Source: Colwellia echini
GTDB taxonomy: Bacteria; Pseudomonadota; Gammaproteobacteria; Enterobacterales; Alteromonadaceae
DNA: 64,000 nucleotides
Reading direction: 5' to 3'
NCBI RefSeq assembly: GCF_002843355.2
Contig: NZ_PJAI02000003.1
Span: 186,001 to 250,000, forward strand
Part shown: positions 8,283 to 16,329 of the stretch, piece after piece
How the letters are laid out: each line of letters opens with the position of its first letter
Position numbering within the stretch: the stretch's first letter is position 1
Translations under genes and position numbers: made by a program
Notes under the pieces: model-generated
The model's database searches: none
The model's input: only the letters and a program-made list of their open reading frames with translations
Told to the model about the DNA's origin: nothing

Positions 8283-9683
8283 ATGAGTTTTATGAATAAT
8301 ATTTTTAGAGGCCACTTAGCTAAAAAAAGCTTAATGATAGTAGCCTTCGGTAGTGCCTTAGGTGTTACCGCAATTAATGCGCAAGCCAGTGATAGCTTAC
8401 AAGCCCTTTACCAACAAGTAAAAAATGACGTAAGCACTGAAGCGGCACATAACAGTGAAAGAGAACAACGCTTCATGGCTGCTGCCGGCGAACAAAAAGC
8501 AATGTTAGCTGAAGTTGAAGCCGCAGTTGCTGCCCAAGAAGCAATGCGTGATGAAATGAAAGTCAGTTTTGATGACAACGAGGCTGTATTAGAAAAAGTT
8601 AGCACCCAACTTGACCGCAGAACCGGTAATTTAGGCGAGTTATTTGGTGTATTCCGCCAAATGGCCGGCGACACTCAGCAAATGCTTTATAGTTCAATTA
8701 TTACTAGCGAGTTCCCTGAGCGTACTGCTGAGATTGAAGTGTTATCGCAAACCAAAGAAGTGCCAACTATTGCTGAAATGCAAAAGTTATGGGCATTAAT
8801 GCTGCAAGAAATATCTGAATCTGGCCAAGTAAGTCGTTTTAATACTGAAGTAACTAAGCCTAGTGGCGAAAGCTATAACGCAGAAGTAACTCGTGTTGGT
8901 ACCTTCAATGCCATAACTGCAGATAAATACTTAAATTATGATGCAGACGGCGGTCAACTCGTTGAGTTATCGCGACAACCTGCAAGCAATATTACCAATT
9001 CAGCCGCAGAGTTAAGTGCGAGTTCAGGTAATAAAGAAACCAGTTTCGCGGTTGACCCTTCACGCGGCGTATTACTAGGTTTACTTGTTCAATCACCGAG
9101 TTTAATTGAACGTGTTCAACAGGGTAAAGGCGTAGGTTATGCCATCTTAGCGTTAGGTGTAATCGGCTTACTTATCGTGCTTGAGCGCATGACTAAATTG
9201 TCAATTATTTCAAAACGTATGAATAAGCAACTGAAAAATATGAATCAAGCGTCTGACGATAACCCGCTAGGTCGTATGATGTTAGCTTATTACGAAAACA
9301 AACATTTGAATGATCTCGATGTTATTAGCAAAAAACTACAAGAAGTTATTTTCAAAGACTTAGCTGAAATACGCAAAGGGCTTGCCACCATTAAAGTGCT
9401 TGCAGCAATAGCGCCATTAATGGGACTACTAGGAACCGTAACGGGCATGATTGGTACATTCCAAGCAATAACCTTATTTGGTACCGGTGACCCTAAATTA
9501 ATGGCTGGTGGTATTTCTCAAGCCTTAATTACCACGGTTGAAGGTTTAATTGTCGCTATACCATTACTACTTTGTAGCAATATGCTCAGCAGTAGAACCC
9601 AACAACTTAGTAAAGTTATTGGTGAGCAAGCATCAGGTATGGTCGCTCAAAAAGCTGTTGAAATAGCCAGCGCTAAAGCCTAA
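8283..9683 (+). CDS. TtpC-like MotA/TolQ/ExbB proton-channel protein with periplasmic extension
   Basis: 466 residues, about twice an ordinary ExbB. A signal peptide ends near 'NAQASD' (about 36); residues ~36-270 form an Ala/Glu-rich coiled-coil periplasmic domain. Then comes a membrane helix around 284-304 ('VGYAILALGVIGLLIVLERM') and the MotA/ExbB core with 'AAIAPLMGLLGTVTGMI' near 371-387 and 'EGLIVAIPLLL'. This matches TtpC, the extra component of the Vibrio TonB2 system, which couples the proton channel to TonB. It is followed 18 bp later by a short ExbB, giving the expected TtpC-ExbB-ExbD-TonB set. RBS AAGGAA lies just before ATG. Confidence 0.88.
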   Translation: MSFMNNIFRGHLAKKSLMIVAFGSALGVTAINAQASDSLQALYQQVKNDVSTEAAHNSEREQRFMAAAGEQKAMLAEVEAAVAAQEAMRDEMKVSFDDNEAVLEKVSTQLDRRTGNLGELFGVFRQMAGDTQQMLYSSIITSEFPERTAEIEVLSQTKEVPTIAEMQKLWALMLQEISESGQVSRFNTEVTKPSGESYNAEVTRVGTFNAITADKYLNYDADGGQLVELSRQPASNITNSAAELSASSGNKETSFAVDPSRGVLLGLLVQSPSLIERVQQGKGVGYAILALGVIGLLIVLERMTKLSIISKRMNKQLKNMNQASDDNPLGRMMLAYYENKHLNDLDVISKKLQEVIFKDLAEIRKGLATIKVLAAIAPLMGLLGTVTGMIGTFQAITLFGTGDPKLMAGGISQALITTVEGLIVAIPLLLCSNMLSSRTQQLSKVIGEQASGMVAQKAVEIASAKA

Positions 9684-9701
9684 TTAGGGGAGTCGTAAAC
9701 T

Positions 9702-10217
9702 ATGGACATTAACACCTTTATTGTCGATTTTCTTAACACAGGTGGCAACGTTCTTTGGGCAATTCTTGGGGTAGCCGTTTGGTTGTGGTATTTAATTTTT
9801 GAACGTTATTGGTTTTTCTTCGGCTCATTTAAGAAGCAACGCCAAAAAAATACTGACCGCTGGCAAGCCATGGATGACAAATCAAGCTGGGCATCCTTGC
9901 ATATCCGTACGCAATTAATATCGGAAATAGACTGCTTAATGTTACGTAATTTAAAACAAATTACCGCGTTAATCGCCTTATTACCAATGTTAGGTTTATT
10001 AGGTACGGTAACCGGCATGATCCAAGTGTTTGAAGTAATGGCTTATTTAGGATCTGGTAATCCTCGAGCTATGGCTAACGGTGTTAGTGCCGCCACGATA
10101 CCTACTATGGCTGGTATGGTTATTGCGCTCTTAGCTATTCCTTTTGCAACGGAATTGGACCGTCGATACCGTCGAGAAAAACGCGAGACCGGTAACATTA
10201 TGAAAACCGACGATTAA
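9702..10217 (+). CDS. exbB: ExbB-type biopolymer transport protein
   Basis: A 171-residue ExbB/TolQ family protein, short like the ExbB2 proteins of TonB2-type systems (about 175). Three membrane segments are visible: ~15-33 ('NVLWAILGVAVWLWYLIF'), ~88-112 with the conserved 'LPMLGLLGTVTGMI', and ~128-148 ('TMAGMVIALLAIPFATEL'). With ExbD it forms the proton-motive-force channel that energises TonB. RBS GGGGAG lies upstream of ATG. A 99-bp spacer holding a hairpin separates it from exbD, an unusual gap inside an otherwise tight operon. Confidence 0.88.
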   Translation: MDINTFIVDFLNTGGNVLWAILGVAVWLWYLIFERYWFFFGSFKKQRQKNTDRWQAMDDKSSWASLHIRTQLISEIDCLMLRNLKQITALIALLPMLGLLGTVTGMIQVFEVMAYLGSGNPRAMANGVSAATIPTMAGMVIALLAIPFATELDRRYRREKRETGNIMKTDD

Positions 10218-10232
10218 TTCTACCTAACGTTA

Positions 10233-10282
10233 ACGTGTACTGCATAACCAAAATTGCATAATCAATGTCAATGAGTACACGT
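10233..10282 (+). other. Stem-loop in the exbB-exbD spacer
   Basis: A perfect 9-bp inverted repeat ACGTGTACT/AGTACACGT (10233-10241 with 10274-10282) spans a 32-nt loop that itself contains two copies of TTGCATAA/TGCATAAC-like sequence. No T-run follows, so it is not an intrinsic terminator. It could be an operator for an internal promoter or an RNA element setting the ratio of ExbB to ExbD. Confidence 0.4.
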
Positions 10283-10316
10283 AGTTAAGAGACAGCTAAA
10301 TAAAAGAGAGTATGAC

Positions 10317-10724
10317 ATGAACGACAATGACTTTTTGATGAACGAAGAAGATGAAAATCAAATTGATTTAACACCGATGCTAGATGTTGTATTCATCATG
10401 CTAATTTTCTTCATCGTAACATCAACCTTTGTAAAAGAATCAGGGGTTGATGTAACCCGCCCGCAAGCTGAAACCTCGGTTGTGAGTGAGTCAAACAGCG
10501 TACACATAGGCATTACTGCCACTAACGAAGTGTTTATGGACAAACGCCAAGTAGACAAACGCGCCATACGCGCCAATGTTGAAAAGTCGTTAGCTGAAAA
10601 TCCTGGGGCTGCAGTTATTATTGTTGCTGACCAAGATTCGAATACCAATACGCTTATTCAAGTAATGGATCAAGCGAGACTGGCCGGTGCAACCTCTGTA
10701 TCTGTGGCGTCGGAGGGTAAATAA
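10317..10724 (+). CDS. exbD: ExbD-type biopolymer transport protein
   Basis: 135 residues, normal for ExbD. The N-terminal cytoplasmic stub is followed by 'IDLTPMLDVVFIMLIFFIVTS' at about residues 17-37. This holds the transmembrane helix and the conserved membrane Asp (D24 of 'PMLDVVF') that carries protons through the ExbB-ExbD channel. The periplasmic domain ends in the family pattern 'IIVADQDSNTNTLIQVMDQARLAGATSVSVAS'-like, read in pieces. RBS AGAGAG precedes the ATG. The stop is two bases before the tonB ATG, and the tonB ribosome site GGAGGG lies inside the last exbD codons, so the two are translationally coupled. Confidence 0.93.
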   Translation: MNDNDFLMNEEDENQIDLTPMLDVVFIMLIFFIVTSTFVKESGVDVTRPQAETSVVSESNSVHIGITATNEVFMDKRQVDKRAIRANVEKSLAENPGAAVIIVADQDSNTNTLIQVMDQARLAGATSVSVASEGK

Positions 10725-10726
10725 TC

Positions 10727-11359
10727 ATGCTGAAGCATATAGGCATTCTTTGTGCTGCAGCCATCTTTGCTTTGATGGTGTTTGCAGGCATGCAATTAAT
10801 GATTGCAAATGATGGCGTATTTACCAAAAAAGATAAGAACCAAGCGAACTTAAATTTTGTTCGCGTTGACTCTAATAAAGCTGAGGTAACGACAAAAGAT
10901 CGCCGTATGCCTGAACCGCCACCGCCGCCAGAGTCTAAACCTGACGTACCAAGTTCTAGTGCTCAAATTAGTGATAATTCGAGTCCTAGCATGGCCATGA
11001 GTATGCCTAAAATAGGCATGTCCATGAACACGGGTTCAGGACCATTTTTGGGAACATTACAACAAGGTGGAGGTATGGCTGGGTTTGATACCGATGTTAT
11101 CCCTATTGTGCGAGTACCAGCAGCATATCCACAGCGTGCTAGACAAGCTAAATTGTCTGGTTATGTCACCATGGAAGTGTTGATTCGACCTGACGGTACA
11201 GTATCCGACGTAAAAGTTGTTGATGCCAAACCACCTCGTTTGTTTGATAGCGCTGCAATTAATGCCATGAAACGCTGGAAGTTTAGGCCAAAAACAGTTG
11301 ACGGCAAACCGCAAAGTCAACGCGCTCAACAAACCATTGAATTTAGTTTAGCTAAATAA
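10727..11359 (+). CDS. tonB: TonB energy-transducing protein
   Basis: A 210-residue TonB. An N-terminal signal anchor (residues ~5-25) is followed by a short proline-rich spacer ('EPPPPPESKPDVP', about 61-73) and the C-terminal TonB domain (about 125-210): 'YPQRARQAKLSGYV', 'LIRPDGTVSDVKVVDA', 'FDSAAINAMKRWKFRPKTVDG'. The Pro spacer is much shorter than in E. coli TonB, as in TonB2 proteins. It transmits proton-motive force from ExbB/ExbD/TtpC to outer-membrane receptors, presumably the receptor encoded 3.3 kb upstream. Its start uses a ribosome site inside exbD. The next gene follows after 75 bp. Confidence 0.93.
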   Translation: MLKHIGILCAAAIFALMVFAGMQLMIANDGVFTKKDKNQANLNFVRVDSNKAEVTTKDRRMPEPPPPPESKPDVPSSSAQISDNSSPSMAMSMPKIGMSMNTGSGPFLGTLQQGGGMAGFDTDVIPIVRVPAAYPQRARQAKLSGYVTMEVLIRPDGTVSDVKVVDAKPPRLFDSAAINAMKRWKFRPKTVDGKPQSQRAQQTIEFSLAK

Positions 11360-11434
11360 TCTCAACATTTGATAAGGGTATAGTGAGCAAGTTACTCACT
11401 AAACGCCCTAATTTATATCACTAGGACAACCACG

Positions 11435-12757
11435 ATGACTAAAGACAATAAAATTATCAATAACAGTGATCTAATGCCATCAGCAAAATATAACCAAGGC
11501 AATAATCGCATCGGTTTGCTTATATCGACTGTAGCTGTTGTTGTTATGTTATCACTAAGCTCACCTGCAAAAGCGGCTGCTGATTCGGTAAGTAGCTCCA
11601 CCTATAAATCGCTAACTGAAATTCAAGAGCAAATTGGTAACAACCAACTTGAAGAAGCTTATATCGAATTAAAAGCCCTTCATCAAGAGGTTGATATTGA
11701 AACCATTGATGAAGCTTTAGTGCTACAAATGCTTGGTTATACCGAGATGTCACGCAACAATTATGATGAAGCGATTATTTACTTAAAACGTAGCTTATCT
11801 CTTGGTTTATTACCTGAGTCAGTTAAATACAATGTTGGCTACATGGTTGCTCAGTTGTACGCCGCACAAGAAAAATTTACCGAAGCCTTAGTTTTCGCTA
11901 AAGAATGGTTTACGACAATAAAAGAGCCTACCGCCGCTCAATATATTTTCATGGCAAACATTTTTGCACAAACGCAGAACTATAAAGACGCTATTCCTTA
12001 CACTGAAAAAGCGATTGCCATGACGCCAGAGCCAAAAGAAAACTGGTATCAATTACTTATCGCCAGCAACTTTGAAGTTAAACAATACTCTGCTGCAGCT
12101 GCAGCCTTATCAAGTGCAATTTCATACTGGCCAGAAAATAGCAACTATTGGGAGCAGTTAGCGAGTGTTTACATGATCTTAGAAGAAAACACTAAAGGTC
12201 TCGCAACGTTACAGCTTGCTTGGAAAAGTGGGGTGCTAGATAAAGAAACGTCAGTAAAATCTATGGTGCAACTGGCTATAACACAAGGCATACCCGAGCA
12301 TGCCGCGCGATTAATTGTTATGGCCATGGAGCAAAATATATTACCTGAAGACGCTGATTACCTAGCTACATTAGCCAATGCTTGGGTTGCAGCAAAAGAG
12401 TATACCCCTGCAATAACAGCTTTTGAAAAACTCGCCGAGGTAACAGAAGAAAGCGAGCCTTATTTAAACATTGCTAATTTATATGTAGAAAAAGCCCAAT
12501 GGCAGCCAGCAGAGCTTGCATTGAATAAAGCCCTTAGCGGTGAACTAGAAGAACCGGGTAAAGCCTGGTTAGTGATGGGAATAACCATGACCGAGCAAAA
12601 GAAATTTGGTGAGGGTTTGGCCGCTTTTCGTAAAGCTCGTGCGTTTTCATACAGCGAAGGACAAGCAAATAACTGGCTAGAATATGCCGCAGATTTGCAA
12701 CGCCAGCATAACTGGATAACGCGTAATAAAGCAGCCAATGACACCGCGACCCAGTAA
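11435..12757 (+). CDS. Exported tetratricopeptide-repeat protein of the TonB operon
   Basis: 440 residues. A signal peptide with a long polar N-region (hydrophobic core about residues 28-42, cleavage near 'PAKAAA') predicts export. The body is a chain of TPR helices, for example 'EALVLQMLGYTEMSRNNYDEAIIYLKRSL', 'AAQYIFMANIFAQTQNYKDAIPYTEKAI' and 'PYLNIANLYVEKAQWQPAELALNKAL' (each quoted only for its A/Y/A spacing). A TPR gene at the end of a DUF3450-TtpC-ExbB-ExbD-TonB operon is a recurring arrangement; in Vibrio a TPR protein (TtpC-linked locus) supports TonB2 function. A scaffold role in the periplasm is inferred. The start is the first ATG after AGGA at ~11422. Confidence 0.82.
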   Translation: MTKDNKIINNSDLMPSAKYNQGNNRIGLLISTVAVVVMLSLSSPAKAAADSVSSSTYKSLTEIQEQIGNNQLEEAYIELKALHQEVDIETIDEALVLQMLGYTEMSRNNYDEAIIYLKRSLSLGLLPESVKYNVGYMVAQLYAAQEKFTEALVFAKEWFTTIKEPTAAQYIFMANIFAQTQNYKDAIPYTEKAIAMTPEPKENWYQLLIASNFEVKQYSAAAAALSSAISYWPENSNYWEQLASVYMILEENTKGLATLQLAWKSGVLDKETSVKSMVQLAITQGIPEHAARLIVMAMEQNILPEDADYLATLANAWVAAKEYTPAITAFEKLAEVTEESEPYLNIANLYVEKAQWQPAELALNKALSGELEEPGKAWLVMGITMTEQKKFGEGLAAFRKARAFSYSEGQANNWLEYAADLQRQHNWITRNKAANDTATQ

Positions 12758-12886
12758 AGATTATAACGACACAAATATCACACCTACTTAACGGTGACTG
12801 ATTAACGACGAATTGATTAAAGGCGCATTGATTAAACACGACTGAGTTAACAACTTAATTATTCTTACACCATGAGAGACAAATTT

Positions 12887-13972
12887 ATGATTCCACATTT
12901 TAAAAAGTTTATCGGCGTAATAGCCTTAACCACAGCACTAATAGGCTGTAGCTCCAATAACAGCAAGGTAAGCAGCGAAACCACCCCCAAACCTATTCCA
13001 ATTAAGTTTGTTATCGTTACCATGTTTGAAATTGGCGATGACACCGACGATACCGCAGGCGAATTTCAGCTATGGAAACAACGCCAAGAGTTAACAACAA
13101 GAATACCGTTCCCGCAATCTCATCATGATCTTTACCTTAATGAAGAAACTGGTGTACTAGGTATGGTTACTGGTATTGGTACCTCGCATTCAGCAGGTGC
13201 TGCAATGGCATTAGGTATGGACCCTCGTTTTGACTTATCACAAGCCTATTGGTTAATTGCCGGTATTGCCGGTATTGACCCTGAAGATGCTTCAATCGGT
13301 TCAGCTGCATGGGCAGAATACTTAGTTGATGGCGATTTAATGCATGCTATTGACCCACGTGAAATGCCTGTTGAATGGGAAACAGGTTATTTTGCCCGTG
13401 GAACTCACGGACCGCATGACAAAACAAGACCTGAACCTAAAGGTGAAGTGTTTCAAGTGAATGCTGGGTTAACTAATTGGGCATTCGAGCTAACTAAAGA
13501 CATTGAATTACCTGACTTTGAAAGTTTAGAAAAAACACGTTCTCTTTACGTTAACCACCCTAATGCACAAAGAAAACCATTTGTATTAAAAGGCGACCAA
13601 CTTGCTGCTATGAAATTTTGGCACGGTCAGTATTTAAATGACTGGGCAAACAATTGGGTTGATTTTTGGACAGATGGTCAAGGCGAATTTGTTACCTCTG
13701 CTATGGAAGACACAGGGACTTTCATGTCGTTAAGCTTCCTAGATAACATAGGTAAAGTAGATAAAAATCGTGTAATGGTATTAAGAACAGGTAGTAACTA
13801 TTCTATTCCACCGCCAGGCGTTACCGCAGCAGAAAACTTATTAGCTGAAAATGAAGGCTATGCAGGTTTAGACGCTGCGTTAGAGTCTGCTTATGTTGTT
13901 GGCGTTGTCGTATTAGAAGAAATTATTAATAACTGGGACAAGTACAGCACAACGATACCAAGTGCTAAATAG
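12887..13972 (+). CDS. NUP-family (purine nucleoside permease) lipoprotein
   Basis: 361 residues from the ATG at 12887, chosen over the one at 12872 because TGAGAGA lies at ribosome-site distance only from the second. The signal peptide ends in a lipobox, 'TALIGC', so the protein is probably lipid-anchored. After it there is no membrane helix. The core reads 'VTGIGTSHSAGAAMALGMD', 'AGIAGIDPEDASIGSAAW', 'VDGDL' and later 'SAMEDTGTF'. This order of Gly-rich loop, GxAG-like loop, GD and ME motif is that of nucleoside phosphorylase I enzymes. It is clearly paralogous to the protein at the left edge. Known relatives are described as yeast nucleoside transporters; a periplasmic nucleoside-processing role fits this sequence better. 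Confidence 0.85.
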   Translation: MIPHFKKFIGVIALTTALIGCSSNNSKVSSETTPKPIPIKFVIVTMFEIGDDTDDTAGEFQLWKQRQELTTRIPFPQSHHDLYLNEETGVLGMVTGIGTSHSAGAAMALGMDPRFDLSQAYWLIAGIAGIDPEDASIGSAAWAEYLVDGDLMHAIDPREMPVEWETGYFARGTHGPHDKTRPEPKGEVFQVNAGLTNWAFELTKDIELPDFESLEKTRSLYVNHPNAQRKPFVLKGDQLAAMKFWHGQYLNDWANNWVDFWTDGQGEFVTSAMEDTGTFMSLSFLDNIGKVDKNRVMVLRTGSNYSIPPPGVTAAENLLAENEGYAGLDAALESAYVVGVVVLEEIINNWDKYSTTIPSAK

Positions 13973-14009
13973 GTGATATAAACAAACCTAATTAACGCTT
14001 GAACCTAAA

Positions 14010-14048
14010 GGAGTTGACGACAGTAAACCATTTGTCGTCAACTCCCTT
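14010..14048 (+). terminator. Strong hairpin ending the NUP transcript
   Basis: A perfect 12-bp stem GGAGTTGACGAC/GTCGTCAACTCC (14010-14021 with 14034-14045) with a 12-nt loop, followed by CTTATTAG, which is only a weak T-tract. It is well placed, 37 bp after the stop, to end transcription or block 3' exonucleases, but it is not a textbook intrinsic terminator. Confidence 0.55.
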
Positions 14049-14200
14049 ATTAGCCCTGTTATCACTGTTAGCATTGCTAGTTTCATTCAGTAAAACTCCA
14101 CTTCCCACTACGGCTAACTATATATCGAGCCAACCTTTTTGCATGTTCAACCATTCAATAATTTTTCATGCTTTTTGAATTAGCCTAATTGAGCCAAATT

Positions 14201-16165
14201 ATGAACCGTAAATACCCACATCATAAAAAATTAATTACCGCATTATGCTTATGTATCAGTGTGTTTTTCACTCACGCAAGCCAAGCAACAGACACGGTTA
14301 AATTACGAATTTTAGAAACCACCGACATTCATATGTACCTTGCAGATTACGATTATTACCGCGATCAGCAAAGCGACTCGGTCGGTTTATCGCGGGTAGT
14401 TTCCTTAATTCATAATGCTCGTTCAGAAGTAAACAATTCATTATTAATTGATAATGGCGACTTGTTACAAGGCTCACCACTTGGCGAGTATATCGCGCAG
14501 CAAACAAGTTTATCGGCACAAAATATTCACCCTGCTTACAAAATAATGAACCCATTAAGTTACAACGTGGGTAACTTAGGTAATCATGAATTCAACTTCG
14601 GTATACCTTTTTTAAAACAAGCCATTAGCGGAGCGAACTTTCCTTATATTTCAGCCAATGTTTATATTGATGATGCTGATAATGACCCAACAAACGATGT
14701 GCACTTTATTAAACCTTACCTCATTGAACCATTAACCTTAATAGATGACAGCGGAAAAAAACACAGTATTAACGTAGGTTATATCGGCTTTACCCCACCA
14801 CAAATTATGCTTTGGGATATGGGACACCTTAAAGGGAAAGTTATTGCCAAAGACATAGTAGAAACCGCCGAAAAACTCGTTCCTGAAATGAAGAAATTAG
14901 GGGCCGATATCATTATTGCCATTCCACACAGTGGCTTATACAACTTACCACGCAAAGGCATGGACGAGAATGCCACCTATCATTTAGCAAAAGTGCAAGG
15001 TATTGATGCTATTTTATTTGGTCATTCACATCGGGTATTTCCTGGCGATAAAACCATTGCTAGCTACGAGGGCGTAAATACTGAAAAAGGCACTGTATTT
15101 GGTATACCTGCTGTTATGCCCGGTTTTTGGGGGAGTCATTTAGGCTTAATTGACTTAACACTACAAAAGAGCAATAACCAATGGTCTGTTATAGATAGCC
15201 AAGCCAGCGTTAGAGCCGTAGCAAAACGCGATAAAGGTAAATTAACCTCATTGGTGAAAACGGATGAAGCATCAAACAAGGTAATTATGAAAGAGCATAA
15301 AGCCACCTTAGAATACATGCGACAAAAAGTAGGTGAAACAACGTCTCGTATTCATAGCTACTTCGCGCTAGTGCTAGACGACCCATCAGTACAATTAGTT
15401 AATAACGCGCAAAAGCAATATGTTGAACGTATAATTCGCGGCACTGAATTAGCCGATTTACCGGTATTATCAGCCGCAGCGCCTTTTAAATCAGGTGGTC
15501 GTATTGGGCCAGACTACTACACTGATATTCCTGCAGGTAAAATATCACTTATTCACCTACAAGATTTATACGTGTTCCCAAATGATTTAAAAGTTGTTCA
15601 ATTAAATGGTCTACAAGTTATTGAATGGTTAGAGTTTTCAGCAGGACAGTTTAATCAAATCGACCCGACAAGTAACGCCAAACAAGCGATAATAAACCCC
15701 GCATTTGCATCATTTAATTTTGATATTATTGACGGTATTCAATACCAGATAGATGTTACTCAACCAGCCCGCTATGACCTAGAAGGCAAGCTGATTAATC
15801 CAAAAGCGGCACGTATCACCAAGGCGACATACCAAGGAAAACCGTTAAGCAAAGCACAAACCTACTTAGTGGCAACCAATAATTATCGCGCTGGCGGCGG
15901 CGGTAACTTCCCAAATTTAGATGGCAGCAATATTGTTATTCATGCTCCAGACAAAAATAGATCTGTTGTTGCGGCCTATATTCAAAGCGTTGATCAAATT
16001 AATCCCGCGGCTGATGGTAACTGGCACTTCGCTGATACCTTTGGTAAAGCCAAAGTTATTTTTACCAGCTCAACTAAAGCAAAAGATATTGCCCCTAAAA
16101 ACATCATAGCTTTGCCTGAAAACGCACAAAAGCAAGTCACTACAACATTTGAAATACGCCATTAA
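14201..16165 (+). CDS. cpdB: Periplasmic 2',3'-cyclic-nucleotide 2'-phosphodiesterase / 3'-nucleotidase
   Basis: 654 residues from ATG 14201 (a TTG at 14189 is possible but has no ribosome site). The signal peptide ends at about 'HASQA'. The N-terminal metallophosphatase domain shows 'LRILETTDIHMYL' (D42, H44), 'NGDLLQGSP' (D87), 'GNHEFNFG' (127-134) and 'FGHSHRVF' further on, all two-metal ligands. The C-terminal 5'-nucleotidase domain has 'AAAPFKSGGRIG' and 'ATNNYRAGGGGNFPNL', the base-stacking and substrate loop typical of CpdB. Length agrees with E. coli CpdB (647). It converts cyclic and 3'-nucleotides from RNA decay to nucleosides, the input for the deaminase and nucleoside hydrolase in the same region. 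Confidence 0.9.
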   Translation: MNRKYPHHKKLITALCLCISVFFTHASQATDTVKLRILETTDIHMYLADYDYYRDQQSDSVGLSRVVSLIHNARSEVNNSLLIDNGDLLQGSPLGEYIAQQTSLSAQNIHPAYKIMNPLSYNVGNLGNHEFNFGIPFLKQAISGANFPYISANVYIDDADNDPTNDVHFIKPYLIEPLTLIDDSGKKHSINVGYIGFTPPQIMLWDMGHLKGKVIAKDIVETAEKLVPEMKKLGADIIIAIPHSGLYNLPRKGMDENATYHLAKVQGIDAILFGHSHRVFPGDKTIASYEGVNTEKGTVFGIPAVMPGFWGSHLGLIDLTLQKSNNQWSVIDSQASVRAVAKRDKGKLTSLVKTDEASNKVIMKEHKATLEYMRQKVGETTSRIHSYFALVLDDPSVQLVNNAQKQYVERIIRGTELADLPVLSAAAPFKSGGRIGPDYYTDIPAGKISLIHLQDLYVFPNDLKVVQLNGLQVIEWLEFSAGQFNQIDPTSNAKQAIINPAFASFNFDIIDGIQYQIDVTQPARYDLEGKLINPKAARITKATYQGKPLSKAQTYLVATNNYRAGGGGNFPNLDGSNIVIHAPDKNRSVVAAYIQSVDQINPAADGNWHFADTFGKAKVIFTSSTKAKDIAPKNIIALPENAQKQVTTTFEIRH

Positions 16166-16272
16166 AGTCGACAATTTCAAATGTAGTTTGCTAACAAAGC
16201 CAATAATTTACATAATTTTTTGCTGAAAATCCTTAGACTAAACACAAGATATTGTTGTTAATATCTGTCCAT

Positions 16273-16329
16273 CATTGTGATTATTATTTATAGTGCTAGG
16301 CTATAATAAAAATCACAATGAGGCTCGTT
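16273..16329 (+). promoter_or_regulatory. 10-bp perfect inverted repeat enclosing a -10 box, upstream of the lyase gene
   Basis: CATTGTGATT (16273-16282) and AATCACAATG (16311-16320) are exact reverse complements. Inside them a second repeat TTATAG/CTATAA (16288-16293 with 16301-16306) surrounds GCTAGG, and TATAAT at 16302-16307 is a consensus -10. GAGG at 16320-16323 is the ribosome site for ATG 16330. A repressor on the palindrome would cover the promoter; as RNA the same bases would hide the ribosome site only if transcription started upstream. Confidence 0.55.

Noticed and set aside
16318..16329. Upstream ATG for the PL5-like lyase.
   Set aside because: It lies in the arm of the palindrome with no ribosome site; GAGG is at correct distance only for ATG 16330.
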